Positions 28,517-37,681 of a stretch of DNA of 64,000 bases are shown one piece after another. The notes beneath the pieces were generated by a model, which saw only the letters and a list, made by a program, of their open reading frames with translations, ran no database searches and was not told where the DNA came from. Source of the stretch: Brevibacillus parabrevis (GTDB taxonomy: Bacteria; Bacillota; Bacilli; Brevibacillales; Brevibacillaceae); contig NZ_RHHV01000003.1 in assembly GCF_003710905.1 (NCBI RefSeq), positions 62,001 to 126,000 on the forward strand, read 5' to 3'. How positions within the stretch are numbered: the stretch's first letter is position 1; the number at the start of each line of letters is the position of its first letter. The position numbers were made by a program, and so were the translations under genes.

Positions 28517-30145
28517 ATGAAGTCGATTGTTGAGATTGCCCAGGCAGCAGGGATCGATGAGCAGGATCTGGAGCTTTACGGAAAGTTTAAGGCAAAAATA
28601 TCTGATGAACTATGGAATAAGATAAAAGATCGACCTGATGGCAAGCTGATTCTCGTCACCGCGATGAATCCGAATCCGGCCGGAGCGGGTAAAACGCTGA
28701 CGACGATCGGTCTGTCGCAGTCGCTTAATTTGCTTGGGAAGAAAACGATTGCCGCTCTCAGGGAGCCATCTCTGGGGCCGTGCATGGGCATCAAGGGAGG
28801 CGCTACCGGAAGCGGCAAGGCGCAAATTCTCCCCGCAGATGAAATCAACCTGCACTTTACCGGAGACATTCATGCGATTACAGCTGCGCACAATTTGCTC
28901 GCAGCGATGATTGACAATCATATTTTCCACGGCAATCCGCGCGGCATCAATCCGAAGAAGATTGTCTGGAAACGGGCGATGGACATGAATGACCGAGCGC
29001 TCAGAAATATTGTGGTCGGACTCGGCGAAGGCAACGGCATGACACGCGAGGACGGCTTCATGATTACGACTGCTTCGGAGATCATGGCTATTTTGTGCTT
29101 GAGCGAAAACCTCGCCGATTTGCGCGACCGACTGAATCACATCATCATCGGCTACGATTATCAGGATCAGCCGGTTCGTGCGGAGGAAATCAACGCGGTA
29201 GAAGCAATGTGCGTCCTGCTCAAGGAAGCGATCAAGCCGAACCTGGTGCAAACGATTGAAGGCACGCCTGTCATCGTCCACGGCGGTCCTTTTGCCAACA
29301 TCGCCCATGGGTGCAGCAGCGTGATCGGAACCAAAACCGCTCTCAAGCTCGCAGATTACGTCGTAACCGAAGCGGGCTTCGGCGCTGATCTGGGCGCAGA
29401 AAAGTTTTTTGATATCAAGTGCCGAAAAGCGGGACTGACTCCAGCGGCGGCCGTAGTGGTGATTACCGTTCGTTCGCTGAAATACAACGGCGGGGTGAAA
29501 GTGCCTGATCTGGCGGAAGAAAACCTCGCTGCATTGGAGGCAGGCTTTGCCAACGTCCGTCGCCATCTGGAGAACCTCCAAAAGTTCGGCGTACCAGCGA
29601 TTGTAGCCATCAACCATTTTGCCACAGATACGCCAAGAGAGATCGACGCAGTCGTGAAGCTGTGCCAGGAGGCCGGAGCAGAAGCCGCGCTATCCAAGGC
29701 TTGGGCAGAAGGCGGCGAAGGTGCGGTCGAACTGGCTGAAAAAGTAACGCGGGCGGCAGAGCGTCCTTCGCAGTTCCGCTTTTTGTACGAAGAAGACCGC
29801 AGCGTGAAAGAAAAAATCGAGACGGTCGTGAAGGAGATTTACCGCGGTTCTGGCGTAGTCTTTTCGCCATTGGCATTGAAGACGATCCAAAAGATCGAAG
29901 ACATGGGGCTGGCCCATCTGCCTGTCTGCATGGCGAAGACACCATACTCGTTTACAGATCGCGCTGACCAGCTGGGAGCACCTGTAGACTTCACCATTCA
30001 GGTGAGCGAGGTGCGGATTTCGGCGGGGGCAGGCTTTATCGTGGCGCTCACCGGAAGCCTGGTGACGATGCCTGGACTTCCGAAAAAGCCGGCAGCCGAG
30101 TCGCTGTACGTGGATGAGCACGGCCATGTAGAGGGACTGAGCTAA
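28517..30145 (+). CDS. fhs: Formate-tetrahydrofolate ligase, divergent form
   Basis: A 542-residue enzyme that joins formate to tetrahydrofolate with ATP, supplying one-carbon units. Conserved blocks include REPSLGP, INLHFTGDIHAI, the FANIAHGC segment, DYVVTEAGFGADLGAEKF and MAKTPYSF. Two regions depart from the usual family: the ATP loop reads PAGAGKTLTT instead of PAGEGKTTT, and the normally invariant GGGYAQVVPMEDINLH stretch reads GSGKAQILPADEINLH. It is about 15 residues shorter at the N-terminus than typical. Terminators on both sides make it a single-gene unit. Activity is probable but not certain. Confidence 0.88.
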   Translation: MKSIVEIAQAAGIDEQDLELYGKFKAKISDELWNKIKDRPDGKLILVTAMNPNPAGAGKTLTTIGLSQSLNLLGKKTIAALREPSLGPCMGIKGGATGSGKAQILPADEINLHFTGDIHAITAAHNLLAAMIDNHIFHGNPRGINPKKIVWKRAMDMNDRALRNIVVGLGEGNGMTREDGFMITTASEIMAILCLSENLADLRDRLNHIIIGYDYQDQPVRAEEINAVEAMCVLLKEAIKPNLVQTIEGTPVIVHGGPFANIAHGCSSVIGTKTALKLADYVVTEAGFGADLGAEKFFDIKCRKAGLTPAAAVVVITVRSLKYNGGVKVPDLAEENLAALEAGFANVRRHLENLQKFGVPAIVAINHFATDTPREIDAVVKLCQEAGAEAALSKAWAEGGEGAVELAEKVTRAAERPSQFRFLYEEDRSVKEKIETVVKEIYRGSGVVFSPLALKTIQKIEDMGLAHLPVCMAKTPYSFTDRADQLGAPVDFTIQVSEVRISAGAGFIVALTGSLVTMPGLPKKPAAESLYVDEHGHVEGLS

Positions 30146-30158
30146 GCAACACAAAGGC

Positions 30159-30196
30159 AAAAAGCTGACACGGGCAACAAAGTGTCAGCTTTTTTT
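30159..30196 (+). terminator. Terminator after formate-tetrahydrofolate ligase
   Basis: AAAAAGCTGACAC pairs with GTGTCAGCTTTTT, followed by more T. Confidence 0.93.
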
Positions 30197-30276
30197 CGCG
30201 CTTAGGCAGAGCTAAACAAGCCTGCAAACCCGGTTGTAGTTGATCATGGGAGCTTTCTTTCGTTATCATAGAAGAG

Positions 30277-30352
30277 AACACCTATCTGTTTTGGAGGTTT
30301 TGCTGGAAACCAAAATTCTACCAAAAACAGACGGTGTTTTTCTATTTTTTTC
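30277..30352 (+). promoter_or_regulatory. Long hairpin with T-tract in leader of chemoreceptor gene
   Basis: AACACC and CTGTTTTGG at 30277-30294 pair with CCAAAAACAG and GGTGTT at 30321-30338, followed by TTTTTCTATTTTTTT. The stem lies 113 bases before the chemoreceptor start and after the previous terminator, so it may be a leader attenuator. No known riboswitch was recognised. Confidence 0.45.
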
Positions 30353-30464
30353 TCGAAAGTTGGGAAAATTGCCTCAGATTATCGGTTGCATAGCGGAAAG
30401 GAGGCTCACAGCTACTCATTCATCCATCTTTTCCATACTTCTAAGATGAAGAGGAAGGTGCCAT

Positions 30465-31922
30465 GTGGATCAAAAAACATTGATTACCAAGCAGCGCAAT
30501 AAAATTGTCATTTGCATTGGATGGCTTATGGTAGTACTGCAAGTAGCGATCGATATAACACGAGGTTTAAGCCTTGCTTTTGTCATTCAGTGGTTCGTGT
30601 TTGCCGGGATTTGTTTGCTGCTGATGTGGATGAACCGCGCAGCGAAAACCATTTTGCTCATTCCGTATGTCTTGGTTGGCGTCCTTTCTCTTATTTGTGT
30701 TATGCATTTGCTTACTTTTCCCCGGACAGCCGAGAGGAGTATGCTAAATTTGTTCGAGTACCTCGCTCTTGTATCTCTTTATCCCAACTATCGCCCTGTT
30801 ATTGCGATGTCAGTTGTAGCCATCATTACTGCGAATCTAGGTCAATATCTGAATGTTTATGCAGATGCAAATAATGTTCCGCTCGTCGTGGTTGCCATCA
30901 TCACGATCTATGTCGCAAAGCTTAACGAGAACGTGTATTTGCAAGCGGAAAGCCGGCATAAGGAAACGCTGTTTGCTAAACAGCAAATCGAGCAAATTTT
31001 TGGTAAGGTGTTACATTCGGTGGAGACGCTTAAACAATTCAGCTTGTCGCTAAAAGATAATGTCCTTTTTACGGAACGCGTCTCTCGGGAAGTATTGACG
31101 TCTTTTTCCGAGGTGGCTAAAGGCGTGCAACTGCAGGCAGCAAGTGTCGGCGATATCTCCAACTCCGTACAAGATTCAAATCATGGAGTTCAGCGAGTAG
31201 CCGCCAGTTCGCAGCGCATGAAAGATTTAACATTAGCGACTGTGAAGGTAACGGAAGAAGGAAATGAACAGGTGTCGACGCTAACGAAACAAATGGCTCA
31301 TATCAGTACGATCATCGATAAAACCGTGACGTTGATGAACGAGCTTCATGAACGAAATCAGCAAATCGGTTCTGTTCTTTCCAAGATTAGCGAGATCTCC
31401 AACCAAACCAACCTGCTGGCCTTGAATGCTGCCATCGAAGCAGCGCGTGCGGGAGAGCACGGGCGGGGTTTTGCCGTGGTTTCTGATGAAGTGAGGAAGC
31501 TGGCTGTCCATTCACAGCAATCGACGGAAGAAATAGCAGGCATATTGGTGGATATCCAAAATAAGACAAGCGACCTTGCCAAGCAAATCATTACCGGACA
31601 AGCCGCTGTTGTAGACAGTCAAAACGCTGCGCAGCACACAGAATCCATACTAAAACAAATTACAAATAACGCGAATAGCGTTGTGATTCAAGCGGGCGAG
31701 GTTGAGACGCTCATTCATGCGTTGGAGAATGGCTCGCTGCGGATTGTGGATGAAATCACCCAGATTTATAGCGTAACGGAACAATCGAGTGCGTCTGTAG
31801 AGCAAGTATTGGCGAGTGTAGACGAACAAACAGAACGGATTGAACAAATTGTGGCAAGCTTTAGAGAGTTGGAGCTGCTTACCGATACGTTAAGCAGCTT
31901 GGCTGTGGAGTCTGGGAAGTAG
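30465..31922 (+). CDS. Chemotaxis-type transducer with multi-span membrane sensor
   Basis: A 485-residue MCP-like protein. Residues ~12-150 form about five hydrophobic helices and there is no extracellular ligand domain and no obvious HAMP. The remaining part is a methyl-accepting signalling domain with the tip motif [20 protein letters not shown] (~320). GTG 30465 follows GAGGAAGG. Such receptors may sense membrane-linked or intracellular cues such as energy state. A long hairpin with a U-tract lies in its leader. Confidence 0.88.
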   Translation: MDQKTLITKQRNKIVICIGWLMVVLQVAIDITRGLSLAFVIQWFVFAGICLLLMWMNRAAKTILLIPYVLVGVLSLICVMHLLTFPRTAERSMLNLFEYLALVSLYPNYRPVIAMSVVAIITANLGQYLNVYADANNVPLVVVAIITIYVAKLNENVYLQAESRHKETLFAKQQIEQIFGKVLHSVETLKQFSLSLKDNVLFTERVSREVLTSFSEVAKGVQLQAASVGDISNSVQDSNHGVQRVAASSQRMKDLTLATVKVTEEGNEQVSTLTKQMAHISTIIDKTVTLMNELHERNQQIGSVLSKISEISNQTNLLALNAAIEAARAGEHGRGFAVVSDEVRKLAVHSQQSTEEIAGILVDIQNKTSDLAKQIITGQAAVVDSQNAAQHTESILKQITNNANSVVIQAGEVETLIHALENGSLRIVDEITQIYSVTEQSSASVEQVLASVDEQTERIEQIVASFRELELLTDTLSSLAVESGK

Positions 31923-31935
31923 CTATGATCTGATA

Positions 31936-31998
31936 GCATCCCCTTTAAGTAGACATGGTGTGAAAAGCGCACAATGGTTTACTTGGAGGGGCTTTTTT
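31936..31998 (+). terminator. Terminator after multi-span transducer
   Basis: A long imperfect stem (AGCATCCCCTTTAAGTAGAC with GTTTACTTGGAGGGGC) ends in six T. Confidence 0.8.
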
Positions 31999-32152
31999 GT
32001 AATTTTATGCAAGAAAAGTAGTTTAGCTATCAAACAAATCGGGTAAAGATTTCGTGTGGAAAAAAATCCAAGGCATTATTTGAAAGTTAACCCACATTTT
32101 TACTTTCGTGTGCTATAGTAAATTTATAAACAAAATACGACAAAAAATGACA

Positions 32153-32243
32153 AAGGCAAACCTGTTGAAAGGCAGGGACGCAAAGCCACGGGTCTAAGGC
32201 AAGCAGATTGCATTTCTCTGCTGCTACGATAGCCGGGTTGCCA
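32153..32243 (+). ncRNA. c-di-GMP-I (GEMM-I) riboswitch
   Basis: The conserved GEMM-I blocks are present in order: GGCAAACC, a GAAA tetraloop, GGGACGCAAAGCC, the receptor-side CTAAG, a variable second arm, and AGCCGGGTTGCC closing the P1 stem (GGCAA with TTGCC). It sits upstream of a chemoreceptor gene with a terminator between them. This class binds cyclic di-GMP. Confidence 0.93.
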
Positions 32244-32254
32244 TGCCGAACGCA

Positions 32255-32284
32255 AAAAGGCTGTCCGGGTGGCAGTCTTTTTTG
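32255..32284 (+). terminator. Expression-platform terminator of c-di-GMP riboswitch
   Basis: GGCTGTC (32259-32265) pairs with GGCAGTC (32271-32277), then six or more T. TTGCCA of the aptamer P1 arm (32239-32244) can pair with TGGCAG of the terminator, giving an alternative antiterminator; this predicts an OFF switch with c-di-GMP. Confidence 0.8.
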
Positions 32285-32314
32285 TTGTGAAAAAAAGGAT
32301 AGGAGGTACACCGT

Positions 32315-34291
32315 GTGATGGAATCAAGTCTAAAGAAAAAGCTAATTGTCGTTATGTGCCTGCTTTTGATCATCAGCTTGGGCACGGTATGCGGGGCCAG
32401 CTACTACAGCTCTTCGCAATTGCTATCATCGAGCCTGGACAAAGAAGCTGAACTGACAGCCAGCAATCTATCCATCCGTATCGACAGCTTCTTCCAGGAA
32501 AAAATCGGAATCGTGGAAACAGTCGGGGAGATGATGTCCTCAGACAACAATTTCGAGCATGACTTGAGGCTGATTCAGGAAGCGCAAAAGAAAAACCCTG
32601 AGTTTGAAACGTTTTTCTTTTCCTATGACTTGAGCGGCAAAAAGGTCATCAACTTCAAAGGAGAGGAAACCAATCCTTCCGACCGTCCGCATTTTCAGGA
32701 AGCAGGAAAAGGCGAAGGGAAAATCATCGTATCCGAGCCGGTTGTTTCCCAACGGACAGGCAATAACATTGTGACGGTCATTTTGCCATTGATGAAAGAC
32801 AACCGCCAATACGGCTATGTCGGCTCTACTATCCCAATCAATGAGATTCAAAAAACGGTTTCCGAAGAGAAATTCGGGCACAGCGGCTATGCTTTTCTCG
32901 TCAGCAAAAAAGGAACGTATATCTGGCATCCGAATAGCGAGTTTATTTTGAAGCAATCCGTGCTGGAAAGCGACATTCCTGAGCTGAAAACGGCATTTGA
33001 AGCGACGCAGCAAGGCGGGCATGGAATTATTCAATACCAGCAGGAGCAAACAGCGCAGTTCTCCTCGTACGCATCGACGAAACTGAACTGGGGCGTATTC
33101 ATCACGGCTCCGGTCAAAGATTTGCACGCTCCGGTAAATGAGCTGTCGATCAAGCTGCTTGCGATTTCACTGGTTGTGTTGGCGCTCGGGATCATTTTCG
33201 TATACTGGCTGTCTGTTCGCCTGGTGAAACCGATTCAGCGTCTGAACCAAGTGGTCAATGTGGTGGCGCAAGGGAATCTCACGCAGACCGTTACGGTAGA
33301 CGGCAAGGATGAGCTTGCGGTGCTTTCCCGTGACTTCAACCAGACTGTTGCCCACTTGAAAGGTCTGATTGAGGGGGTATCGCAATCTTCCGAGCAGGTG
33401 CTGCGCTTTACTCAGGAAGTATCGGCAGGCATTGAGCACGCGACGGAAAACGTCAATCGCATCGGGCAATCGATCAATCAAATTGCAGGCGGAGCGGAAG
33501 CGCAGGCGACCAGCTCCAAAGATGTCGCGCTGTCCATGAATGATATGGCAGCAGGGATCGTGAAAATCGCCGAGACATCTGCGCATGTTTCCGAGGCGGC
33601 GCGCGAGGCTTCGGAACAGGCTGAGCAAGGAACGACTGTCGTGGAGCAGGCGGTGCGGCAAATGGGCAGCATCGGCGAAGGAACGACCAAAGCAACTGAG
33701 GCCATCGAACGTTTGAACAGCCGCTCCAAGGAAATCGAAGGGATTCTCGATACGATCAGCCAGTTGACGTCGCAAATCAACCTGCTGGCTCTCAATGCGT
33801 CGATTGAGGCTGCGCGGGCTGGCGAGCATGGACGAGGCTTTGCCGTCGTGGCTGGAGAAGTGAAAAATCTCGCTCACCAATCCGAGGAATCGGCTGCGAA
33901 AATAGCGACACTGATTCACGAAATCCAACAGGATACCCGCCATGCCGTCGAAGTGATGAACACAGGCAACCGCGAAGCGCACGAAGGAATCACGATGATT
34001 GAAGAAGTCCGGGAAATTTTTGCGCATATTTTGGAGTCTTCCCGCAATGTTGCTGCCCATATTTTGGAGGTGTCAGCAGCATCGGAAGAAATGTCCGCAG
34101 GCTCCGAGCAGGTGAGCGCCTCGGTGGATGAAATGCATCACATCGCGAAGCTCGCTACTTCTGATGCCCAAAAGGTTGTGGAGGCAACAGCCGAGCAGCT
34201 TCAGGCCATTCAAGATATCGCCCGTTCCGTCGAGCATTTGAACGCCGTGACGGAAGAACTGCAACAAGGGGTTGGCAAGTTTAGCCTGTAG
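32315..34291 (+). CDS. Methyl-accepting chemotaxis protein under c-di-GMP riboswitch
   Basis: A ~658-residue chemoreceptor with a membrane helix (~9-30), an extracellular double-Cache domain (~35-270), a second helix (~275-297), HAMP (~298-350) and a long signalling domain with [20 protein letters not shown] near residue 488. GTG 32315 follows AGGAGGT at good spacing; ATG 32318 is also possible. Control by c-di-GMP ties its level to the motile/sessile switch. A PheC-like solute-binding-fold gene follows at 100 bases and may share the transcript. Confidence 0.94.
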   Translation: MMESSLKKKLIVVMCLLLIISLGTVCGASYYSSSQLLSSSLDKEAELTASNLSIRIDSFFQEKIGIVETVGEMMSSDNNFEHDLRLIQEAQKKNPEFETFFFSYDLSGKKVINFKGEETNPSDRPHFQEAGKGEGKIIVSEPVVSQRTGNNIVTVILPLMKDNRQYGYVGSTIPINEIQKTVSEEKFGHSGYAFLVSKKGTYIWHPNSEFILKQSVLESDIPELKTAFEATQQGGHGIIQYQQEQTAQFSSYASTKLNWGVFITAPVKDLHAPVNELSIKLLAISLVVLALGIIFVYWLSVRLVKPIQRLNQVVNVVAQGNLTQTVTVDGKDELAVLSRDFNQTVAHLKGLIEGVSQSSEQVLRFTQEVSAGIEHATENVNRIGQSINQIAGGAEAQATSSKDVALSMNDMAAGIVKIAETSAHVSEAAREASEQAEQGTTVVEQAVRQMGSIGEGTTKATEAIERLNSRSKEIEGILDTISQLTSQINLLALNASIEAARAGEHGRGFAVVAGEVKNLAHQSEESAAKIATLIHEIQQDTRHAVEVMNTGNREAHEGITMIEEVREIFAHILESSRNVAAHILEVSAASEEMSAGSEQVSASVDEMHHIAKLATSDAQKVVEATAEQLQAIQDIARSVEHLNAVTEELQQGVGKFSL

Positions 34292-34391
34292 GTCCCATCC
34301 CTGTTAAAGGGGGGATGCGATATAAGGGATGAGACAGTTTGAACAAAGCAAGACAAACAAAGAGAGCAACAACCAGGAGGAGAAGAAACCG

Positions 34392-35249
34392 ATGAACAAG
34401 TGGACCAAAAAAATGGTGGCGAGCACACTCGCTGCAACATTGCTGATGACTGGAACCGGAGCGTTTGCCGCAACTGCGGGAACACCGAATGGACAAGCCG
34501 TGGCGGTAGAAGCGGCCAAAAAACAGGACAATAAAAAGTTTGAGTCCCGCCTCGACGAGATCATCGCACGAGGATATATTGTGGTGGGAACGCCTGGGGA
34601 CTACAAGCCATTCACATATTTGAATCCGAAGACGAACGAGTTTGAAGGCTACGACATTGACGCCATGAAAGAGTTCGCCAAAAGCCTGGGCGTAGAGGCG
34701 CGCTTTGTGCAGACTTCATGGCCGACGATGATGGACGATCTGCTGGCAAACAAATTCGACATCGCGGTAGGCGGCGTGACACGCAACACGGATCGGCAGA
34801 AAAAAGCGCACATGGGCGATCCGTACATCGAATTTGGCAAAGCGCCGTTGATTCGCGCGCAAGACAAGGACAAGTACAAGAGCCTGGCCGACATTAACAA
34901 GAAAGAAGTACGAATCGGGGTAAATCCGGGCGGCACCAATGAAAAGTTCGTGCGTGACTATTTGAAAAACGCGACCGTGACTGTCGTGCAAAACAATCTG
35001 GACATCCCGGGCCTTGTCGCAAACGGCACGTACGATGTCATGATCACCGATACGATTGAAGCGATGGTTTACTCCAAAGCAGACTCCCGCCTGTACGCTG
35101 CTTTGACCGACAAGCCGTTTACCCGCAGCGAAAAGGCGTACATGATTCCGCGTGGCGACTTTATTTTTGCCAGCTATCTCGATGTGTGGATGGACGAAAT
35201 GAAGCTGCAAGGAAAATTCGATGAGCTGTTCCACAAATGGGTAAAATAA
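34392..35249 (+). CDS. Secreted PheC-like cyclohexadienyl dehydratase / solute-binding-fold protein
   Basis: A 285-residue protein with a classic signal peptide (cleavage near AFA-AT, ~25-27; no lipobox cysteine) and a family 3 solute-binding fold. Several segments match PheC-type dehydratases (prephenate to phenylpyruvate, arogenate to phenylalanine) rather than transport receptors: TSWPTMMDDL, INPGGTNEKF-like VNPGGTNEKF, ITDTIEA and EKAYMIPRGD. The glutamate of NEKF is likely the catalytic acid known in PheC. No ABC permease or ATPase genes are near. ATG 34392 follows AGGAGGAG. A non-enzymatic binding role cannot be excluded. Confidence 0.75.
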   Translation: MNKWTKKMVASTLAATLLMTGTGAFAATAGTPNGQAVAVEAAKKQDNKKFESRLDEIIARGYIVVGTPGDYKPFTYLNPKTNEFEGYDIDAMKEFAKSLGVEARFVQTSWPTMMDDLLANKFDIAVGGVTRNTDRQKKAHMGDPYIEFGKAPLIRAQDKDKYKSLADINKKEVRIGVNPGGTNEKFVRDYLKNATVTVVQNNLDIPGLVANGTYDVMITDTIEAMVYSKADSRLYAALTDKPFTRSEKAYMIPRGDFIFASYLDVWMDEMKLQGKFDELFHKWVK

Positions 35250-35288
35250 GCGTCGAGTCGAATAATCGATCGCAATGATGCAAAGCAG

Positions 35289-35330
35289 CAGCCCTGTCTG
35301 GAGTGTCCCGGCAGGGCTGTTTTGTTTTTT
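35289..35330 (+). terminator. Terminator after PheC-like gene
   Basis: CAGCCCTG pairs with CAGGGCTG, followed by TTTTGTTTTTT. Confidence 0.9.
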
Positions 35331-35397
35331 ATGTGTTTCGCCGTATATTCTGACAAAAATCGGTTGATACTAAAAGGGAAATGGGCATAAATCCCGT

Positions 35398-35426
35398 TTG
35401 CAATTTTTCCAGATGCATGATACGAT
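35398..35426 (+). promoter_or_regulatory. Candidate sigma-A promoter of cshA-like gene
   Basis: TTGCAA and TACGAT are separated by 17 bases, giving a leader of about 125 nt that contains a terminator-like hairpin. Confidence 0.45.
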
Positions 35427-35470
35427 TACAGCTATGTTCTTTGTAGGGTGCTTATGTACAATCGGAGATA

Positions 35471-35510
35471 AAAGGGCATGTTCCGGCTGTAAGGAATAGT
35501 GCCCTTTTTT
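35471..35510 (+). terminator. Terminator-like hairpin in cshA-like leader
   Basis: AAAGGGCA pairs with TGCCCTTT, with an inner TTCC/GGAA stem, followed by T. It lies between the candidate promoter and the helicase gene, so it could attenuate expression. Confidence 0.75.
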
Positions 35511-35558
35511 AGTGAGAATTTTATAGAAGAAGGTAAAGTAAAAGGAGACTGACGTTCA

Positions 35559-37073
35559 TTGACTACTTTTTTTGATTTTGGATTGCATCATTCTATTGTG
35601 AGAGCTCTTGGCAACATGGGGTTTGAAGAGGCGACAGCCATTCAGGAGCAGACTGTTCCTGTAGCCTTGCAAGGCCGCGATTTGATTGGACAGGCGCAAA
35701 CAGGTACAGGAAAAACCGCTGCTTTCGGTATTCCGCTGGTTGAGCGCCTGGATGAAAACAACGGCAATATTCAAGGGGTTGTACTGACACCGACCCGTGA
35801 GCTGGCTGTGCAGGTAGCAGAGGAAATCAACAAAATTGCCCAGTTCAAAAACATTTCCGCTCTGCCAATTTACGGCGGTCAAGACATTACCCGCCAAATC
35901 AAGGCGCTGAAAAAGCGCCCGCAAATCATCGTAGCGACGCCTGGCCGTTTCATGGACCACATGAGAAGAAGAACGATCCGCCTCGATGCGATCGAGATCG
36001 TTGTTCTGGACGAAGCAGATGAAATGCTGAACATGGGCTTCATCGACGATATCAAGGAAATTTTGCAAGAAGTTCCTGACAATCGTCAAACCTTGCTGTT
36101 CTCTGCAACTATGCCGAGAGCGATTCAGGAAATTGCCCAGCAGTTCATGAGCGAGCCGACGCTGATTTCCGTCAAACCGAAAGAAGTAACGGTGCCAAAC
36201 ATTGAGCAGCAATACATGGAAGTTGCCGAGAAGCAAAAATTCGACGTTCTGTGTCGTCTGCTTGACATTCATTCCCCTGAATTGGCGATCATTTTCGGTC
36301 GTACCAAGCGCAGAGTGGATGAACTGTCCGAGGCTCTGACCAAGCGCGGTTACGGCGCTGAAGGAATCCATGGCGATTTGAACCAGGCAAAACGCGACAG
36401 CGTGCTGCGCAAGTTCAAGGAAGGTACGATTGAAGTGCTGGTTGCGACAGACGTAGCTGCCCGCGGTCTGGACATCAGCGGCGTTACACACGTATTCAAC
36501 TTCGACATTCCGCAAGACTCGGAAAGCTACGTTCACCGTATCGGCCGTACTGGTCGTGCCGGGAAGACTGGTCTTGCCATCACGTTTGTCACTTCCCGCG
36601 AGATCGACCACCTGCGTCTGATCGAGCGCGCGACAAACCGCCGTATGGAGCGTCGTTCTGTGCCTAGCATGAGCGAAGCGCTGGAAGGGCAACAACGTTT
36701 GACCGTGGAGAAAATTTTGGAGGCGTCTGGCCGCGATGACTTGAGCGCCTACAAAACATTGGCCGAGCAATTGCTGGAAGATATCGATTCCGTGACGCTC
36801 GTATCTGCTGCACTCAAGCTGCTGACCAAAGAGCCGGATCAAACTCCGGTTCGCCTGACAGAAGAAGCGCCTCTGCGTGTCGGCAAGAAAAAAGCGTTCC
36901 CGAAAGGCAAAGGCGGATACGGTTCTGGCTCCGGCTTTGGAAGCAAACGCCCACCTCGTCCACGCGGTGGAGAGTTCCGTCCTCGCAGCGGCGATTCCCG
37001 TCCGCGCAGTGGAGAATCTCGCCCACGCAGCACAGAGTCCAGCGGAAGACCATACAGCAACAAACAACGATAA
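35559..37073 (+). CDS. cshA: DEAD-box RNA helicase, CshA-like
   Basis: A 504-residue RNA helicase with Q motif ATAIQEQ, motif [32 protein letters not shown] and HRIGRTGR, an additional C-terminal dimerisation-like region (~370-440) and a tail of RPRSGESRP-type repeats that should bind RNA. The layout matches CshA, which works with the RNA degradosome and at low temperature. TTG 35559 follows AAAGGAGA. The leader carries a terminator-like hairpin, hinting at attenuation. Confidence 0.92.
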   Translation: MTTFFDFGLHHSIVRALGNMGFEEATAIQEQTVPVALQGRDLIGQAQTGTGKTAAFGIPLVERLDENNGNIQGVVLTPTRELAVQVAEEINKIAQFKNISALPIYGGQDITRQIKALKKRPQIIVATPGRFMDHMRRRTIRLDAIEIVVLDEADEMLNMGFIDDIKEILQEVPDNRQTLLFSATMPRAIQEIAQQFMSEPTLISVKPKEVTVPNIEQQYMEVAEKQKFDVLCRLLDIHSPELAIIFGRTKRRVDELSEALTKRGYGAEGIHGDLNQAKRDSVLRKFKEGTIEVLVATDVAARGLDISGVTHVFNFDIPQDSESYVHRIGRTGRAGKTGLAITFVTSREIDHLRLIERATNRRMERRSVPSMSEALEGQQRLTVEKILEASGRDDLSAYKTLAEQLLEDIDSVTLVSAALKLLTKEPDQTPVRLTEEAPLRVGKKKAFPKGKGGYGSGSGFGSKRPPRPRGGEFRPRSGDSRPRSGESRPRSTESSGRPYSNKQR

Positions 37074-37082
37074 GAATGCAAG

Positions 37083-37116
37083 AGCCGATGCGACGAAAAG
37101 CGCATCGGCTTTTTTT
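37083..37116 (+). terminator. Terminator after cshA-like gene
   Basis: AGCCGATGCG pairs with CGCATCGGCT, followed by T. Confidence 0.93.
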
Positions 37117-37178
37117 GCATACAAGCGGGGCGGCAGGGCAAACTACTGATTGATTTGGAGGAAGGAGTGAGTGCAATC

Positions 37179-37487
37179 ATGAAAAAGTCGATTGGCTGGA
37201 CCACAGCCATTGCGCTGGCAAGTATACTTGGAACAGCCATGCCAGCCCCGCTGCACGCTGAGAAAGCACAGGCAACAGACGTAAAGCCGATGCGAATTAC
37301 AGAGGAGCAAGCGAAGCAAATCGCTTTGCAGCAAATAAAAGGACGCGTGCTGCACTCGGAGCTGGATACGGAAAATGGCGTGCTGGTCTATGAGTTTATT
37401 ATTCTTACCGACCAGAACCAGGTGTACGAGGTAGAGGTCAATGCGGAAACAGGAAAGGTCATGAAGGTGGAGAGAGAAGATTTTTGA
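37179..37487 (+). CDS. PepSY domain-containing exported protein
   Basis: A 102-residue protein with a signal peptide (~1-27, ending near LHAEKA) and a single PepSY domain: ITEEQAKQIALQQI, then the EFIILTDQNQVYEVEVNAETGKVMKVE core. PepSY proteins sit at the cell surface and some inhibit peptidases or regulate two-component kinases. ATG 37179 follows GGAAGGAGTGAG. It is a single-gene unit ending at a terminator; no partner gene is adjacent. Confidence 0.85.
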   Translation: MKKSIGWTTAIALASILGTAMPAPLHAEKAQATDVKPMRITEEQAKQIALQQIKGRVLHSELDTENGVLVYEFIILTDQNQVYEVEVNAETGKVMKVEREDF

Positions 37488-37489
37488 GG

Positions 37490-37531
37490 AAAAAGAGACT
37501 TCTGCTCGTCGGAGCGGGAGTCTCTTTTTTT
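37490..37531 (+). terminator. Terminator after PepSY gene
   Basis: AAAAAGAGACT pairs with AGTCTCTTTTT around an inner GCTC/GAGC stem. Confidence 0.9.
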
Positions 37532-37597
37532 GCTGCTATTAAGTTTTGGCAACAATGAGAACGACAAATGCGAGCTTTGATTTTGTTGTGGCGCGTA

Positions 37598-37611
37598 TGT
37601 AAACGCTTTAT
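37598..37611 (+). promoter_or_regulatory. cre-like site upstream of mannitol operon
   Basis: TGTAAACGCTTTAT fits the cre consensus TGWAARCGYTWNCA in 12 of 14 positions, 71 bases before mtlA. It suggests CcpA-dependent catabolite repression. Confidence 0.65.
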
Positions 37612-37681
37612 ATTTGAGGTGTGCACATTATCTGTTTAATCATGTCAACATTTTTATAGAAAAGGTAAAGGAGGGTCCAGT

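Noticed and set aside
34292-34330. CATCCC/GGGATG stem after the riboswitch-controlled chemoreceptor as a terminator
   Set aside because: There is no T-tract after it, so it is unlikely to end transcription; readthrough into the PheC-like gene is plausible.
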